This document shows positions 36,360-46,185 of a stretch of 64,000 nt of DNA, piece by piece. Below the pieces are notes generated by a model, which had not been told where the DNA came from, searched no databases, and worked only from the letters and a program-made list of their open reading frames with translations. Source of the DNA: Reinekea marina (GTDB taxonomy: Bacteria; Pseudomonadota; Gammaproteobacteria; Pseudomonadales; Natronospirillaceae); NCBI RefSeq assembly GCF_030409715.1, contig NZ_JAUFQI010000001.1, positions 2,468,501-2,532,500 on the forward strand, in the 5' to 3' direction. The translations under genes were made by a program, and so were the position numbers. Each line of letters starts with the position of its first letter. The first letter of the stretch is position 1.

Positions 36360-38162
36360 CTATTCAGGGCGATATAAATTTTCAATTTCCTGCTGATATT
36401 GCTCGGCAATGCTTTTACGACGAACTTTCATTGTGGCGGTTACTTCACCGTCGTCATGATCCAACTCTTTCGGAAGCAGATAAAAGGTTTTTATCTGTTC
36501 AACCCGCGCCAGTTGCGTATTGGCTTTTTCCACTTCTTCGGCAATTAATGCTCTAACTTCAGCAGACTGTGTTAACGATTTAAACGTGGTGTAGCTGATA
36601 TTATTCTGTTCAGCCCACGTTGGAACGGCATCGGGATCTATTTGCAACAAGGCTGTTACATAGGGGCGCTGATCGGCAATGACGATACACTCTTTGATAT
36701 AGGTCGAAGCCTTCACGGTATTTTCGATTAAACTTGGCGATAAGTTTTTACCGGCGGCATTAATCATAATGTCTTTTTTACGGTCGATAATACTAAAGGA
36801 CCCGTCTGGATGGGCTTCAGCAATATCGCCAGTATGCAACCAACCGTCATGAATCGCTTCTGCGGTGGCTTGGTCGTTTTTATAATAGCCCTTGAAGATA
36901 ATGCCACCTTTTACCAGTAGCTCACCGTCTTCGATTACTTTACATTCAACATTAGTACAGGGTTGCCCGACTCTACCTAATGAGTTCATGTGCCAAGGCT
37001 GAATGGTGGCGGCACCGGTCGTTTCTGTCATTCCGAAAATTTCACAAATTCGAATACCCATACCTCGCATCTGCGACAATAAAGAAGGTGAAATAGGCGC
37101 CGCTGCCGTCATCGCAAAGCGGCAACGAGCCAACCCCAAATAGGCACGAAGATGCTTGTAAACCAATGCATTCCAAAAAGCGTAGTTGAGCTTTTGTGAC
37201 AACGACCAATTTAAAGGCAATACTTCGCCGAGTTCAGCAGCACGGCCCATGGCACGCAAAATTAACCAACCTCGTAAGCGACCGCTTCGCGAGGCTAATA
37301 CGCTAATCTCCGCTTGCATTTTCTCCCATATACGCGGCACACCAAAGAACACATCGGGTGAAATTTCTTGCAGGTCAGTACGGATAGTCCGCAAACTTTC
37401 ACCAAAATTAATAACAACCCGATTAATCAACAAGTTTAGTGTCGACATCGCCTGTTCTGCAATGTGACACAAAGGAAGGTAGCTCAGTAAGTTCATACCC
37501 GGCACGGTATCAATGGCATCTCGAATCACCAGCATTTCATGCCATATATTTTCGTACGAAATCATCGCCGCCTTAGGAAGCCCGGTAGAGCCACTGGTAA
37601 AAACAATGAGGGCGGTATCATCTTTGCCTTGTTGCTCATGACATTCGTTGACGCAGTTCGGATTAGCTTGCAACGCTTGAGCACCAGTAGCCTGCAAAGT
37701 GTCTAAGGTTATTAGCTTGCAATGATCGTATTTTTCTAACCCTTTTGGGTCAAAAACAATAATGTGCTTTAATAATGGCAGCTGGTCTTCAACCATTAAA
37801 ACTTTATCGACCTGCTCTTGGTCTTCACAAAACACCATCGTGCAGTCGGCACTTTTTAATAGGTAAACCACTTCATTCGAAGGGCTGGTTGGGTAGACAC
37901 CACAAACCACACCACTCATAAAGTTAATGCCTAGTTGCGCGAGCACCCACTCTTCACAGTTCTCGGCAATAATACCGATATGACAGCCACGCTCTCCGCC
38001 CAGTTCAATTAAACCTGCGGCAATAGATTGAGTAACCTTTAAGAAGTCTTGCCAAGTTTTCTGCTGCCAGATGCCATGCTTTTTCTGCCGTAATGCGATC
38101 TCGTTTGGGTAAGCCTCAGCATTTCGTTGCAGAATCTGAGTTAGGCTGTAATACGATTCCAT
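36360..38162 (-). CDS. Acyl-CoA ligase (AMP-forming, long-chain fatty-acid type)
   Basis: A 600-aa adenylate-forming enzyme. The ATP loop is VFTSGSTGLPKAAM, the A5 motif EIFGMTETTGA, then LHTGDIA and IDRKKDIMINAAGKN near the C-terminal domain. It attaches CoA to an organic or fatty acid. It closes the transport operon (9 bp after livF), so it probably activates the imported substrate. This arrangement recurs near branched-chain-amino-acid-like transporters in marine gammaproteobacteria; the substrate is unknown. Confidence 0.85.
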   Translation of the reverse strand: MESYYSLTQILQRNAEAYPNEIALRQKKHGIWQQKTWQDFLKVTQSIAAGLIELGGERGCHIGIIAENCEEWVLAQLGINFMSGVVCGVYPTSPSNEVVYLLKSADCTMVFCEDQEQVDKVLMVEDQLPLLKHIIVFDPKGLEKYDHCKLITLDTLQATGAQALQANPNCVNECHEQQGKDDTALIVFTSGSTGLPKAAMISYENIWHEMLVIRDAIDTVPGMNLLSYLPLCHIAEQAMSTLNLLINRVVINFGESLRTIRTDLQEISPDVFFGVPRIWEKMQAEISVLASRSGRLRGWLILRAMGRAAELGEVLPLNWSLSQKLNYAFWNALVYKHLRAYLGLARCRFAMTAAAPISPSLLSQMRGMGIRICEIFGMTETTGAATIQPWHMNSLGRVGQPCTNVECKVIEDGELLVKGGIIFKGYYKNDQATAEAIHDGWLHTGDIAEAHPDGSFSIIDRKKDIMINAAGKNLSPSLIENTVKASTYIKECIVIADQRPYVTALLQIDPDAVPTWAEQNNISYTTFKSLTQSAEVRALIAEEVEKANTQLARVEQIKTFYLLPKELDHDDGEVTATMKVRRKSIAEQYQQEIENLYRPE

Positions 38163-38171
38163 TATTTGTCC

Positions 38172-38963
38172 TCAGCTCAACCAGCGCTTACGTCGCTTGT
38201 AATGTTTAACGTTGCGGAAAGACTTCTCTTCATCTGAGTCTCCCATGCCCAGATAAAAAGTCTGAATGTCTTCATTCGCTTTCAGTTCTTCTATACGCCC
38301 TTCCAGCACAACTTTTCCGTTCTCTACAATGTAACCCTGATGAGAAACAGAAAATGCGGCCCGTGCATTTTGCTCAACTAGTAACATACTTACATTTTGC
38401 TCACGGTTTATCTGCGCAATGATGGAAAATATCTCTTCAACCAACTTTGGCGCTAAGCCTAACGAAGGCTCATCGAGTAAAATCAGTTTAGGTTCGGCAA
38501 TTAACGCTCGTGCCATTGCCAGCATTTGCTGCTCGCCGCCAGAAAGTAAACCCGCTAACTGGCGCGAGCGCTCTTTTAATCGTGGAAAGTAAGTGTATAC
38601 CTGATCAAACGCTTGCTTGGGCTTACGCCCTGTTAAAGCATAGGTTGCTGCTTTTAAGTTATCTTCAACCGTCATTTCGGCAAAGATACAACGCCCTTCC
38701 CTCACATGAACCAAGCCCCGGCGTGCTAATAAATGAGGCTTTAACTGGCGAATAGAATCCCCGTCAAAGATGATATCCCCCGCTTCAATATGGCCGTTTT
38801 CTAGCGCCAACAACCCTGAGGCCGCTTTTAGAACCGTGGTTTTACCGGCTCCATTCGCCCCCAGCAACGCGGTGATTTCTCCCGGTTTTACCGAAATAGA
38901 AAAACCTTTCAATACCTGAACGGCATGATGATAATTCACGTTGATGTTGTTGATCTGCAGCAT
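38172..38963 (-). CDS. livF: ABC transporter ATPase, LivF type
   Basis: A 263-aa ATPase: Walker A GANGAGKTT near residue 33-41, signature LSGGEQQMLAMARAL, Walker B LILLDEPSLGLAP. It powers a HAAT-type (branched-chain amino acid or related) importer with the genes upstream. The C-terminus carries an additional basic tail (RNVKHYKRRKRWLS) of about 25 residues. Order in the operon: livG, livH, livM, binding protein, livF, ligase. Called livF by position and homology, not proven substrate. Confidence 0.87.
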   Translation of the reverse strand: MLQINNINVNYHHAVQVLKGFSISVKPGEITALLGANGAGKTTVLKAASGLLALENGHIEAGDIIFDGDSIRQLKPHLLARRGLVHVREGRCIFAEMTVEDNLKAATYALTGRKPKQAFDQVYTYFPRLKERSRQLAGLLSGGEQQMLAMARALIAEPKLILLDEPSLGLAPKLVEEIFSIIAQINREQNVSMLLVEQNARAAFSVSHQGYIVENGKVVLEGRIEELKANEDIQTFYLGMGDSDEEKSFRNVKHYKRRKRWLS

Positions 38964-39025
38964 TCATTGATCCTATTATAGGTTTATCGGGCAACGCTTG
39001 GGTCGGTTATCCGACCCACCTATGA

Positions 39026-40222
39026 TTATGTTTCTATCCAATCAGATACCGGCGTAAACAACTTAGATTCTGCGCTGTAGCGGTATACTCGACCTTGGCC
39101 AATTTTGTGTTCAGCTAATGAGACTGGCTTTCCGAAAAACCCGCCCGTATCCCAATCTTTAATGGAACGCATAGACGCCATTAAATTATCGGCGGTAATC
39201 GGTTTATCGGCTTCGATGTTGATTTCCATCGATTTTTTCCAAATTAATAAATTGATGTAAGCCTCTAACGCCCAGGTAACGATGTACCCTGGAAAATCTG
39301 GATTCTGATTCTTCTTCCAAGCGTTTACCATTTGGTAATAAGGCGCGTCTTCCATATCGTAGAAATAACGGTATGGCATAACACCTTGATAGCCATCTAA
39401 AAATGGACCGGCTTGATCGGTCACTTTATCGGCAACCACTTTTTCCATGCCCCAGAAAGTACCCATGAATTGAGTCGGCAAACCAAAGGCTCTAGCAGCA
39501 CCGATCAGCTGTGGCCATACGCCAGTGACATAACCTTGTAGTATGGCGTATTCTGGATTAGCTTGAGCCAGCTTGGTAACGTGTGACTCAATATCGGCGC
39601 CCGCTGTTTTCGTGACTTCTTCCAATACAATCTTGATACCTAATGATTCACACACTTTTCTAGCATGCGGAATTGGATCACGACCAAACTCAGAATCTGA
39701 ATAAATCAACGCGACGGTTTTTCCGCCTTTGCTCGCTATGTCTTTAAGTAATATTTCAACCTGATCTTGATAGCTGGGACCGGCCATAAACTGGTACGGC
39801 CGTTTAGCCGGATCAGCAAGAGACGACGCAAAGGAAGTCGACATCATCATCACGGCGTTTTCGCCTGTTAAAGAAGGCCCCACTAGTTCCATAAAGCCGG
39901 TTGAATCTCCAAAATAACCATGCAACGGACCACTGGCGCGAGCACGCTCGAAGTTTGCCAAGGCATTCTTGGGTACGTACCCAGAGTCTTCAACTTCAAT
40001 TTTCATAGGTTTACCACCAATACCGCCGGCGTCATTTACCATCATGGTAAAATCGGTTAGTGCCGGCGCCACTAATTGCCCAGCCGTGGCAAACGGGCCC
40101 GTCATTGGTAACGACCCTCCAACCCGCCAAACTTTTTCTTCGGCTCGAACAATGGCAGGCGCAAAGCTGGCTGCGGTTAATGCTGCCCCTGCTTTAATAA
40201 AGGTACGACGTTTCATGGACAT
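39026..40222 (-). CDS. Tat-exported ABC transporter substrate-binding protein (LivJ/LivK-like)
   Basis: A 398-aa type I periplasmic binding protein. The N-terminus MSMKRRTFIKAGAALTAASF contains a Tat motif (RRTFIK) and ends with an AXA-type cleavage site (VRA), unlike the usual Sec-exported LivJ/LivK. Mature sequence GSLPMTGPFATAGQ and VALIYSDSEFGRD fit the family. It recognises the imported substrate in the periplasm. Tat export suggests a folded or cofactor-containing form, or lineage preference. Ligand unknown. Confidence 0.85.
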   Translation of the reverse strand: MSMKRRTFIKAGAALTAASFAPAIVRAEEKVWRVGGSLPMTGPFATAGQLVAPALTDFTMMVNDAGGIGGKPMKIEVEDSGYVPKNALANFERARASGPLHGYFGDSTGFMELVGPSLTGENAVMMMSTSFASSLADPAKRPYQFMAGPSYQDQVEILLKDIASKGGKTVALIYSDSEFGRDPIPHARKVCESLGIKIVLEEVTKTAGADIESHVTKLAQANPEYAILQGYVTGVWPQLIGAARAFGLPTQFMGTFWGMEKVVADKVTDQAGPFLDGYQGVMPYRYFYDMEDAPYYQMVNAWKKNQNPDFPGYIVTWALEAYINLLIWKKSMEINIEADKPITADNLMASMRSIKDWDTGGFFGKPVSLAEHKIGQGRVYRYSAESKLFTPVSDWIET

Positions 40223-40240
40223 GGTTGGTTCCCCTTGTTT

Positions 40241-41293
40241 TTATTTTGAGAATGGCCAGCGTGCTACCACTCGCCAGAAACGATCCCATATTGACACCAG
40301 ACCCATGGGTTCGAAAATTAGAAATAGAATAATGATCAGACCAAAAACAATATCCCGAATAGAGCTAAAATGAATCAACGCTCGGCCATCGCCACCGGTG
40401 ATCCAGCCGCTGACTATTTTCAGCATTTCTGGAATCATCAAGATCAGTAAGGTGCCGAATATAGGCCCGAGCGTTCGCCCCATACCGCCTGCGATCAAAC
40501 AAACCACCAACGTAATTGAAAGGTTTAAGCTGAAGTCTTCTGGCAAGATGGCCGGAAAAAAATACGCCCAAAGCGAGCCAGCAGCACCACAGTAGGCGGC
40601 CGAAATAGCAAAACTTTTTAGCTTATAAGCAAACAAAGAAATTCCGAGAATTTCAGCGGAGTGATCATTGTCTCGAATACCAATTAGTGCTCGCCCGAAT
40701 CGAGTTCGAAATAAATTCTGCGCAAACAAAACCATTGCTAAGCAAATCGGAAGAATAAAATAATATTTCTGGGTGTTTGTGAGCATTTCTTGGCCAAAGA
40801 AGAAAGCGTTTGGCGTTTCAATACCTTGCCGACCACCAGTCCAAGGTGCCAGCCAATCTTGACGAATAAAAAATAAAATAATGAAATTTGCCGAGAGAGT
40901 GGCAACCGCTAAATAAAGCCCTTTAACACGAACCGACGGTAAGCCAAACAAGAAGCCAAAGCCTGCGGCCACAAGAGTAGAAATCAACAGCGTAATGAGC
41001 GGTAACAAATGCTCGACATACTGATGCAGTACAACAGTGGTATATGCTCCCACCGCGAAAAACGCGCCATGTCCGAGAGACATTAAACCGGTGTAGCCCA
41101 CCAAAACGTTTACCCCGGTAACCGCAATGACGTAAATGGCAATCTGCCCGGCTAACAGCAACACATAATTATCGGCAAACAACGGCAGCGCAAAAAGAAA
41201 AATAACCGAGGCAATAAATCCCGCTCTCTTCGCCCAATTATTCCAAAGGCTCTCATCGGCGGCGTAGGTCGTTTTAAAATTTCCGGTAATCAT
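40241..41293 (-). CDS. livM: ABC transporter permease, LivM type
   Basis: A 350-aa permease with about ten hydrophobic segments. The family block GYTGLMSLGHGAFFAVGAYT is at about 65-85, and LIGIRDNDHSAEILGI lies in the cytoplasmic loop. It forms the membrane pore with LivH. The start overlaps the end of livH by 4 bases (ATGA), so they are translationally coupled. Called livM by family pattern. Confidence 0.9.
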   Translation of the reverse strand: MITGNFKTTYAADESLWNNWAKRAGFIASVIFLFALPLFADNYVLLLAGQIAIYVIAVTGVNVLVGYTGLMSLGHGAFFAVGAYTTVVLHQYVEHLLPLITLLISTLVAAGFGFLFGLPSVRVKGLYLAVATLSANFIILFFIRQDWLAPWTGGRQGIETPNAFFFGQEMLTNTQKYYFILPICLAMVLFAQNLFRTRFGRALIGIRDNDHSAEILGISLFAYKLKSFAISAAYCGAAGSLWAYFFPAILPEDFSLNLSITLVVCLIAGGMGRTLGPIFGTLLILMIPEMLKIVSGWITGGDGRALIHFSSIRDIVFGLIIILFLIFEPMGLVSIWDRFWRVVARWPFSK

Positions 41294-42294
41294 ATTCGTT
41301 CTATCTCCGCCTGCCCCATCAGCCCGTTAGGCCGCCAAATAATGACCAGCAATACCAACACGTAAGGAACAATTTCAGCGTACTCGCCACCAAACTTCCA
41401 TTGCGTAAAGGCTTCAAATATTCCAATAATCATCGAGGCAATAAACACACCGGCGTATGAATCTAAGCCGCCCATCAACACTACCGCGAGCACCGATAAG
41501 CCAAACAAACCCAGTGTGGGCGACAACCCATTTCGGCTGGCTAGAATGGCCCCAGCAATTGCACCCGTGGTAGCCGCTACAACCCAGGCTGTGGTAAATA
41601 CTGCAGGAACATTAATACCCATAGCGTAAGCGGTCGATTGATCTTCGGCGGTGGCCCTAATAGCAACGCCCGAACGAGTAAAACGAAGAACCAATAACAA
41701 GCCAATAAATATCATGAGCGCGATCACGAAATTAATCGCCGATGAACTGAACAGAAATACCTGTGAATCAAAAACCGTAAAGCGGATAGGAAAGTTGGGT
41801 CCTAACGGAGGAACTTGATCTATATCCGCAGACCAAATTAAACTCGCGCTACCCTCAAGCACCCAGATTAACCCTACCGTACAGAGGATCATCGATAGGC
41901 TGCTTTTGCCAATCAATGGCCGCATAAATACACGTTCAATAAACACCGCCAGCAAGGCATTGCAAACCAGCGACCCTACCACGCCCAAAATAATACGCGG
42001 CAGATTACTCACCCACGCCGCTATCGCTGCTTTGGGCGAAAACATCATGGCCCCTTCTTTATAGGCCAGTAGCCATTCTGGTTCCCATTTGGCGACCCAA
42101 TCTGGCATAAACTCGGCACCGGGCAAAATAACGGCGAATGTAAAATAGAAATAGGCACCAAACATAATGATATGCCCATGGGCGAAACTGACCACTTTGG
42201 TCGATTTAAAAATCGACACGATACCCACTGCAATTAAAGCATACAGCGCCCCATTCATAATACCGTTGAGTAAATATTGGATGACTTGAGCCAT
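41290..42294 (-). CDS. livH: ABC transporter permease, LivH type
   Basis: A 334-aa permease. The N-terminus YLLNGIMNGALYALIAVG matches LivH, and FTRSGVAIRATAEDQSTAYAMGI is the coupling-loop region (given in part: AIRATAEDQ). The start ATG overlaps the livG stop by one base (TAATG). An insert of about 40 residues (about 50-85) between the early helices is unlike short LivH proteins. It is part of the six-gene operon. Confidence 0.9.
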   Translation of the reverse strand: MAQVIQYLLNGIMNGALYALIAVGIVSIFKSTKVVSFAHGHIIMFGAYFYFTFAVILPGAEFMPDWVAKWEPEWLLAYKEGAMMFSPKAAIAAWVSNLPRIILGVVGSLVCNALLAVFIERVFMRPLIGKSSLSMILCTVGLIWVLEGSASLIWSADIDQVPPLGPNFPIRFTVFDSQVFLFSSSAINFVIALMIFIGLLLVLRFTRSGVAIRATAEDQSTAYAMGINVPAVFTTAWVVAATTGAIAGAILASRNGLSPTLGLFGLSVLAVVLMGGLDSYAGVFIASMIIGIFEAFTQWKFGGEYAEIVPYVLVLLVIIWRPNGLMGQAEIERI

Positions 42295-43067
42295 TAAGCC
42301 ACCTCCATGTCGCTGCTACCCAAATAGGCTTCAATGACTTGCGGATTCGCTTGCACATCGGCCGGAGCACCGGCTGCAATCTGCTTCCCGAAATTAAGCA
42401 CAACGACTTGATCAGAAATATCCATAACCATGCCCATGTCGTGTTCAACCAATATGATCGTTGTTCCCCACTGCTCTTGTATATCTAAAATAAAGCGGGC
42501 AATGTCTTCGGTTTCTTCACGGTTCATTCCTGCGACAGGTTCGTCGAGCATGAGCAATTTCGGCTTCATCGCAAGCGCTCTAGCGAGCTCGACCCGTTTT
42601 TGTAAGCCATACGGTAGCGCCGACACAGGTGCCTTGCGAATATGGTCTAACTCCAGAAAATCGATGATGTCGCGCTCTATTTCTTCTCGGAAAGCAATTT
42701 CTTCTCGTTGTGCTCGGCCGTAATACCAACCGCCACTGAACAATCCAGATTTTAACCGGGTATGGCCGCCGAGTTTTATGTTATCGAGAACCGACATACC
42801 CCGAAACAGAGCTAAATTTTGGAATGTACGTGACATGCCGCGCTTTGCACGGTGGTCTGGACGCTCGCGCGTGATGTCTTCACCTTGGAAAAGAATTGCA
42901 CCACTTTGCGGCTGATAAAAGCCCGATATGATATTGAATAAACTGGTTTTACCGGCGCCATTAGGCCCAATAATTGAAGTGATTTCGCCCTCGCGAGCTG
43001 TAAAACTGAGGTCTACGAGTGCATGAATACCACCAAAACTCAAACTTGCGTTCGAAACGGTCAGCAT
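42294..43067 (-). CDS. livG: ABC transporter ATPase, LivG type
   Basis: A 257-aa ATPase: Walker A GPNGAGKTS at about 34-42, signature in the LivG-typical form LPYGLQKRVELARAL, Walker B LLMLDEPVAGM. It is the first gene of the operon livG-livH-livM-binding protein-livF-ligase. The promoter should lie in 43068-43245. It forms the ATPase pair with LivF. Confidence 0.88.
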   Translation of the reverse strand: MLTVSNASLSFGGIHALVDLSFTAREGEITSIIGPNGAGKTSLFNIISGFYQPQSGAILFQGEDITRERPDHRAKRGMSRTFQNLALFRGMSVLDNIKLGGHTRLKSGLFSGGWYYGRAQREEIAFREEIERDIIDFLELDHIRKAPVSALPYGLQKRVELARALAMKPKLLMLDEPVAGMNREETEDIARFILDIQEQWGTTIILVEHDMGMVMDISDQVVVLNFGKQIAAGAPADVQANPQVIEAYLGSSDMEVA

Positions 43068-43245
43068 TAGTTATTACGCTCCGTAAAAGCTGTTCATTGA
43101 CAGCCGTTGTTTTTATTATTTCAGTCATACTAAACATAGTAGAGGTAGGCTGTCAAAAGAAATGACTCTGCGTCATTTAAGACTTTAGTGGTGATAAATA
43201 CGATCTCGTTAGAATAATAATTTTTTCGAATTGCGCGCAACGCTC

Positions 43246-43671
43246 CTAGTCTATTAGTGTCCAAAGCTGTTCACGCTCTTGATTGGTTAACTCATAGAGA
43301 TTTAAAAAAGCCGGCCATCCGTTGTAAATAAAAAAAACAGAATTAAATACCTTTTTGGGCTTTGAAATATCCTTTAGATTATAAACTTTACGACCCGATA
43401 ACATTTCGCTAAAAACGAGAAAATTTTCATCGAATTGAATTAACGGGTAGCTATACAACAAATGTAAATGCCTCAGTATAACAAACCACATATAGCCGAG
43501 CACAATTAGGATTGTTAGGAGAAACAAAGCCTCTCCATTGTTTATAAACATATCTATTCCAACATATAATAGGAGTGTCGATATAGGCAATCCTATGACT
43601 ACAACCAGCAAGAAAATTGGAACGGCTATTCTGTTTAAACTTTTTGAACGACCTAGCTCTACTAAAGGCAT
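43246..43671 (-). CDS. Orphan membrane protein, unknown
   Basis: A 141-aa protein with two close hydrophobic segments (about 15-38 and 46-66), then a soluble C-terminal half (LIQFDENFLVFSEMLSGRKVYNL) with a beta-strand pattern resembling PH-like membrane-tethered domains. The gene is visibly more AT-rich than its neighbours and stands alone between the transport operon and glycerate kinase, so it could be a recent arrival. I do not recognise the family. Confidence 0.5.
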   Translation of the reverse strand: MPLVELGRSKSLNRIAVPIFLLVVVIGLPISTLLLYVGIDMFINNGEALFLLTILIVLGYMWFVILRHLHLLYSYPLIQFDENFLVFSEMLSGRKVYNLKDISKPKKVFNSVFFIYNGWPAFLNLYELTNQEREQLWTLID

Positions 43672-43851
43672 TCTTACTCCTGATTCTGACTAATATTCCA
43701 TGTAACCGATCGGCTCAAATCCAAGCGACACTATGTGAATATTGCTGAATACTGCCTAGACTGCAAGCTAATTTGTATAGAATACCGCTAGCTTGCTTTA
43801 AAGTGTTAAAACCGTCATATTTCTATGCTGAGCCTTTTTGAAACCGACCTT

Positions 43852-44988
43852 ATGAAAATAGTGATCGCGCCAGATTCTTACAAAGAAAGCTTAACGGCTT
43901 ATGAAGTAGCACAAACCATTCACCAGGCTTTTTCGCAACACCTCCCTGATGCTGAATACCACTTAGTGCCAATGGCTGACGGCGGCGAAGGCACAGCTTC
44001 ATTACTGGCTGAAGCCTGCGGCGGAGAAATGATCACTATCATGGTACAAAACCCACTGGGCGAATCGGTTGAAGCTCAATACGGCTTATTTGGCGATACG
44101 GCGGTTATAGAGATGGCTCAAGCCAGTGGCTTACACCTTGTAAAACCTTTACAGCGCAATCCAGACATAACCTGCAGTTATGGCACTGGTGAGCTCATCG
44201 CTCATGCATTAGATCAAGACGTTTCTAAGGTCATAGTAGGTTTAGGCGGTAGCGCGACTAACGATGCTGGACTTGGCATGCTCATGGCGCTTGGGGCTAA
44301 GTTTTTTGATCAGCAAGGGGATGCTTTAAAGCGTGGCGGCGCATCACTGTCAAAATTGGACTCGATTGATACCACCAATCTTCATCCAAAGATTAAAAAC
44401 GTCAGTTGGCAAATTGCTTGCGACGTCGACAACCCTCTCGTAGGACCTAACGGAGCAAGCGCTATCTTTGGACCACAAAAAGGCGCCACCTCGAAGCAAG
44501 TATCACATTTAGACGATGCCCTAAAACACTTTGCTACGAAAATAGAACAACATATCGGCATAAACGTAAGCGATACTCCTGGCGCAGGTGCAGCGGGCGG
44601 ATTAGGTGGAGCATTTTTAGCTTTTATGAAAGGTCAACTTAAGCCTGGCATTGATATCGTTGCTGACACGTTAAAATTATCCGAAGCCTGCCTTGATGCC
44701 AATATAGTCATCACCGGCGAAGGAAGAATGGATGGTCAAAGCCTTTCTGGAAAAACACCCGTAGGTGTTGCTCGAATAGCAAAAGCGGCAAACGCCAAAC
44801 AAGTTTTAGCCATTGTGGGTAGCATTGAAGAAGGATACGAAAAAGTTTACTTACATAATATTGATGTAATTTTTAATTGCATACCCAAACTAGAACCGCT
44901 AGACAGTGTCCTAAAAAATGGTGCCCGAAACTTAACGATAACGTCTGATTCAATTGCGCGATTAATTAAGGGCATTATTGCGGGGTAA
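43852..44988 (+). CDS. Glycerate 2-kinase (GarK/GlxK family)
   Basis: A 378-aa kinase phosphorylating D-glycerate, most likely to 2-phosphoglycerate. The family start MKIVIAPDSYKESLTAYEVA is clear, with PMADGGEGTASLLAEA, VGLGGSATNDAGLGML and GPQKGATSKQV later. I used the ATG at 43852 rather than 43825, because it gives the canonical start. Its 3' end overlaps the convergent arsJ gene by 27 bases. No glycolate or glyoxylate genes are adjacent. Confidence 0.92.
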   Translation: MKIVIAPDSYKESLTAYEVAQTIHQAFSQHLPDAEYHLVPMADGGEGTASLLAEACGGEMITIMVQNPLGESVEAQYGLFGDTAVIEMAQASGLHLVKPLQRNPDITCSYGTGELIAHALDQDVSKVIVGLGGSATNDAGLGMLMALGAKFFDQQGDALKRGGASLSKLDSIDTTNLHPKIKNVSWQIACDVDNPLVGPNGASAIFGPQKGATSKQVSHLDDALKHFATKIEQHIGINVSDTPGAGAAGGLGGAFLAFMKGQLKPGIDIVADTLKLSEACLDANIVITGEGRMDGQSLSGKTPVGVARIAKAANAKQVLAIVGSIEEGYEKVYLHNIDVIFNCIPKLEPLDSVLKNGARNLTITSDSIARLIKGIIAG

Positions 44989-46182
44989 TGCGATAGACAG
45001 CAGTGCGGCTATGGCTACAAAACTCGAAGAAAACCACAAGCATACTATTAAGCCATAATCTTGGTATAGCCAACCCGAAAGCACGGTACCTAAAAGTCGG
45101 CCCATGGCGTTTGCCATGTAGTAGAAGCCAACGTCTAAAGACACGCCCTCTTCACTGGCATAGCTCACTATCAAATAACTGTGCAGTGAAGAGTTTATAG
45201 CGAATATAGCGCCAAATATTAGTAGGCCAACAATGATTGCGGCCTTGTCGTGCCATTCCAACATTAAAGTCATAGCAATCAGTACGGGTATTACGCTCAG
45301 CAGTAACGCCCACATAAGCGCATGATGGCCATCGGGGTTTTGCCCTTTGGCGGACCCTGTTATTTTCGGTGCAATGGTTTGCACAAACCCATAGCCAATA
45401 ACCCAAAGTGCTAAAAAACCGCCTACCCAAGAATGATTCCATCCAAACTGGCTAGAGAGGTAAACGGGCAGTGCAACAACAAACCAAACATCACGTGCAC
45501 CAAATAAAAACAATCGTGCGGCTGAAAGCACGTTTACGGCTTGGCTTTTCGAGAAAAGTTCTGTGAATTTGGGTTTGGTTTTTGCTTTGCCGATATCTTT
45601 CTTTAACTTAATCAGGCTCAGTACCCAAACCAACGCTAACAGCACCACCATGATCCCTATTGCGTTTCGGAACCCAAACGCCGCTAACAAGGTGCCGCCC
45701 ATAAAAAAACCAATGCCTTTCAGGGCATTTTTAGAACCAGTTAATATCGCTATCCATTTAAATAACTGACCTTCAGCATCTTTAGGCACGAGCATTTTAA
45801 TGGCGCTTTTTGCGCTCATTTTATTTAAGTCTTTGGCAATACCCGAGAGCGCTTGCGCGGCCATGACCCAAGGTATTAATAGCAGGTTTACGGGCACGAG
45901 TAACATGGCTAAGGCCATTATTTGCAAAAACAAACCAATGTTCATGGTTTTATTTAGCCCTAAACGGGCGCCTAACCAACCGCCTAACAAATTGGTGATT
46001 ACGCCAAACACTTCGTAAAACACAAACAACATGGCAATATCAAATGGGCTGTAACCCAAGCCGTAAAAATACAGCACTACTAACATGCGCAGTGCGCCAT
46101 CGGTAAGGGTAAACGCCCAATAGTTACCGGTGATCAAAATGTATTGGCGCAGCGATGCAGGCAGATTAGCAAGCCCATTCAT
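44962..46182 (-). CDS. arsJ: ArsJ, organoarsenical (1-arseno-3-phosphoglycerate) efflux permease
   Basis: A 406-aa MFS-type permease with about 11-12 hydrophobic segments. The N-terminus YILITGNYWAFTLTDGALRM and the segment DLNKMSAKSAIKML are typical of ArsJ. ArsJ exports 1-arseno-3-phosphoglycerate, made by the partner GAPDH from arsenate, so it gives arsenate resistance. It follows the GAPDH gene with a 3-base gap on the same strand, the standard pair. No arsR, arsC or arsB is next to it, so its regulation is unclear. Confidence 0.9.
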   Translation of the reverse strand: MNGLANLPASLRQYILITGNYWAFTLTDGALRMLVVLYFYGLGYSPFDIAMLFVFYEVFGVITNLLGGWLGARLGLNKTMNIGLFLQIMALAMLLVPVNLLLIPWVMAAQALSGIAKDLNKMSAKSAIKMLVPKDAEGQLFKWIAILTGSKNALKGIGFFMGGTLLAAFGFRNAIGIMVVLLALVWVLSLIKLKKDIGKAKTKPKFTELFSKSQAVNVLSAARLFLFGARDVWFVVALPVYLSSQFGWNHSWVGGFLALWVIGYGFVQTIAPKITGSAKGQNPDGHHALMWALLLSVIPVLIAMTLMLEWHDKAAIIVGLLIFGAIFAINSSLHSYLIVSYASEEGVSLDVGFYYMANAMGRLLGTVLSGWLYQDYGLIVCLWFSSSFVAIAALLSIALPRNNALN

Positions 46183-46185
46183 TTG

